Part shown: piece by piece, positions 5,260 through 6,832 of the stretch
How the letters are laid out: each line of letters starts with the position of its first letter
Position numbering within the stretch: position 1 is the stretch's first letter
Assembly: GCA_027487195.1 (NCBI GenBank)
Contig: JAIYEB010000061.1
Location: forward strand, 1-6,832
Reading direction: 5' to 3'
Length of the DNA: 6,832 nucleotides
Source: Hyphomicrobiales bacterium
GTDB taxonomy: Bacteria; Pseudomonadota; Alphaproteobacteria; Rhizobiales; UBA4765
Translations under genes and position numbers: made by a program
The notes under the pieces: generated by a model
What the model saw: only the letters and a program-made list of their open reading frames with translations
What the model was told of the DNA's origin: nothing
The model's database searches: none

Positions 5260-6832
5260 AGCGAAGGCCGATCTCTGCCGTGAGTGCGCTTGAATTGAAG
5301 TTGGCAAGCGAGGAAGCCCGGCGGGTGTAGCCTGTGGACGCGCGCAACCCGACCATGCGGTTGAACTGCCAGATCGCGCCAAATGTCGCGCTTGTGCGCC
5401 GGTCGGTTCGGCTGATCCCATCAAATACGTCGAAGCCGGTGCCAAGCGTTGCATCGAGCGTGATGTTGCGCGTCAGAAGATGCGACACACCAATGGTGGC
5501 ATCATAGGTATTGGCGCCCGACGAGCCGATGGAGGGATTGTCGGTAAAGCTGGTTCTTGCGGTTGCACGGATCGTCGTGAGCGGTGACACGGCCCAGTTC
5601 AGCACGCCATCCACGGTCGGCGTTGTCGTTGGGCGGGCGCCTGGAATTCCGCGCGGCGTGGTTGTCTGGAAGCCTGCGGCAACTTCACCGTTGAACAGCG
5701 CGCCAAAAGTGAAGGCAATCCCGGCCCGTCCGCCGAGCGCATCCGAACCCGGTCGAGGGCCGAGATCCGGCGTCGGGTTTCTGAGCGTGCGGTTCGCAAC
5801 AACGGCCTCCACATATGGAAACAGCACGGGCGACACTTCATAGCCAAGACGCAGCGTTCCGGTCGTCACGTCGCTGTTGCGGCCACGATTGGATTGACGC
5901 TGGCCATTGTCGAACAGGGTGTCGGACACGTCGATGCGGTCGTAGGCGCCGCGCAGACGAATGCCAAAGCGATTGAAGCTGTGGTTGAGCGCTATGTTCG
6001 CGCTTGCGGTGTCCTGCTTTGGCGCTTCGCGCACGAGGCTTGTGAAAGAGCCTTGCAGAGGGTCTGGCCGGCGCAGGAAGGAGGCTCCGGCTTCGATGTT
6101 GGTATTGCGCGTGATGTCGAGCTGGCCCGAACCCTCAAAGGTCACGTCTGTGCGCTCGGGGATGCGCAATTGTGCGCCGTGGAAGTCCTGGCGATCAACG
6201 CGCCCGCGCAAGCTGAGCCTGTGCTGAGCCCAGTCGCTCTCAACGCGCAATTCGGGCGCAACCCGGCTGAAGGCTGAACCAAACGCGCGTGTACCGATCT
6301 GCGCGGCGTTATCCGTGACGCCGATGCCGACATCGAGTGTTGGCCGGAGAATAAGGTTTCCAACGCGCAAGCCCAAGGGCGCAAACGGGTTGGCATCGAC
6401 AGGCGGACGCTGCGGGCGCTGCGGCGCGGTGATGGTCACCACGGGCGGGCCGGCGTTGGAGGCGCGCGGGTCAAACACGGGGGTGTCGGGCTCAGACCGG
6501 ATAGCGCCAAACACCGGGCCGCGCACTGCGCCCTGGGTGCCGGGCCGGGTTCTGATGGCCGGCAAGCCAGGCGACGGCGCGACGAAGTTTGGTTGGGCCG
6601 GGATCGGTGCCGCAGGCGCGGTTCCAGGCGCGACCGCCGGCGTTTGCGGTGTGTTGACGCCAAGCGCGCCGCGAAGGGCCGGTCCGGTCAGCGAAGCCGG
6701 GTCATCGCGGTCGGAGGATTCGCCTGGATCGCGTTGACGCTCAATCCGCGTACCTGGATCGCTTGGCGAGAGGAACAGCGACGGGCGCGGGTTGTTCGGG
6801 TCCGTGCCGGTGGCCTGAGGCTCTGCGCCTGG
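5249..6832 (-). CDS. Outer-membrane beta-barrel protein, BBP2-like (C-terminal part, cut by window edge)
   Basis: The frame stays open to the right edge, so the true start and any signal peptide lie outside; 527 residues are visible. A TTG near 6565 could be taken as a start, but the upstream codons read as a sensible continuous linker, so that would wrongly truncate the protein. The first roughly 145 visible residues are rich in proline, alanine, glycine and charged residues and look disordered, including PSLFLSPSDPGTRIERQR. From DANPFAPLGLRVGNLILRP (146-164 of the visible part) onward, the protein has alternating hydrophobic/polar strands typical of a transmembrane barrel, with VAPELRVESDW and many R/D/N-rich turns. 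It ends in GLRFQY, an aromatic C-terminus as expected for recognition by the Bam assembly machinery. The pattern matches the putative beta-barrel porin 2 (BBP2) family common in Hyphomicrobiales. Function is unproved: pore, exopolysaccharide-linked or structural. It is convergent with the preceding gene. Confidence 0.85.
   Translation of the reverse strand, partial: PGAEPQATGTDPNNPRPSLFLSPSDPGTRIERQRDPGESSDRDDPASLTGPALRGALGVNTPQTPAVAPGTAPAAPIPAQPNFVAPSPGLPAIRTRPGTQGAVRGPVFGAIRSEPDTPVFDPRASNAGPPVVTITAPQRPQRPPVDANPFAPLGLRVGNLILRPTLDVGIGVTDNAAQIGTRAFGSAFSRVAPELRVESDWAQHRLSLRGRVDRQDFHGAQLRIPERTDVTFEGSGQLDITRNTNIEAGASFLRRPDPLQGSFTSLVREAPKQDTASANIALNHSFNRFGIRLRGAYDRIDVSDTLFDNGQRQSNRGRNSDVTTGTLRLGYEVSPVLFPYVEAVVANRTLRNPTPDLGPRPGSDALGGRAGIAFTFGALFNGEVAAGFQTTTPRGIPGARPTTTPTVDGVLNWAVSPLTTIRATARTSFTDNPSIGSSGANTYDATIGVSHLLTRNITLDATLGTGFDVFDGISRTDRRTSATFGAIWQFNRMVGLRASTGYTRRASSLANFNSSALTAEIGLRFQY

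Overview
The window is high-GC DNA, densely packed and lacking any RNA gene, CRISPR array, insertion sequence or phage feature that I can see. The protein families (a DctPQM-type TRAP transporter, a BBP2_2-like outer-membrane barrel with a long proline-rich N-terminus, a YdjA-like nitroreductase, a DinB-family protein) and the base composition fit an alphaproteobacterium, probably a Hyphomicrobiales-like lineage. This placement is an inference from family flavour and cannot be proved from one window. All genes look chromosomal and similar in codon use, with no sign of recent transfer.

Layout. Positions 1-1956, minus strand: a TRAP transporter operon in the order dctP-dctQ-dctM, with dctM running off the left edge. 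dctQ and dctM overlap by 4 bases (ATGA). dctP and dctQ are separated by 44 bases that hold a perfect 11-bp GC-rich hairpin. Positions 1957-2122: the leader and presumed promoter region of dctP. Positions 2123-2686, minus strand: a small FMN nitroreductase of the YdjA type. Positions 2687-2833: a divergent intergenic region that must serve both the nitroreductase and the gene to its right. Positions 2834-5258, plus strand: three tightly coupled genes. They encode an exported protein with a Pro/Gln-rich linker and three copies of a roughly 82-residue beta-type repeat, a DinB-superfamily putative metalloprotein, and an ADP-ribosylglycohydrolase-fold protein whose catalytic metal motifs are mostly replaced. 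Positions 5249-6832, minus strand: a large outer-membrane beta-barrel protein, open to the right edge. It converges on the glycohydrolase-like gene, and the two stop codons lie inside one 12-bp palindrome.

Functionally, the TRAP system would import an organic acid using the ion gradient: DctP binds the solute in the periplasm, and DctQ and DctM form the membrane complex. The nitroreductase is a separate flavoenzyme with no evident link to the transporter. The three plus-strand genes overlap at their stops and starts (ATGA and TGATG) with good Shine-Dalgarno sequences, so they are probably translated from one mRNA. Their joint role is not known to me. This unit is the most interesting part of the window, but I see no convincing evidence of a wholly new defence, mobile or RNA-based system.
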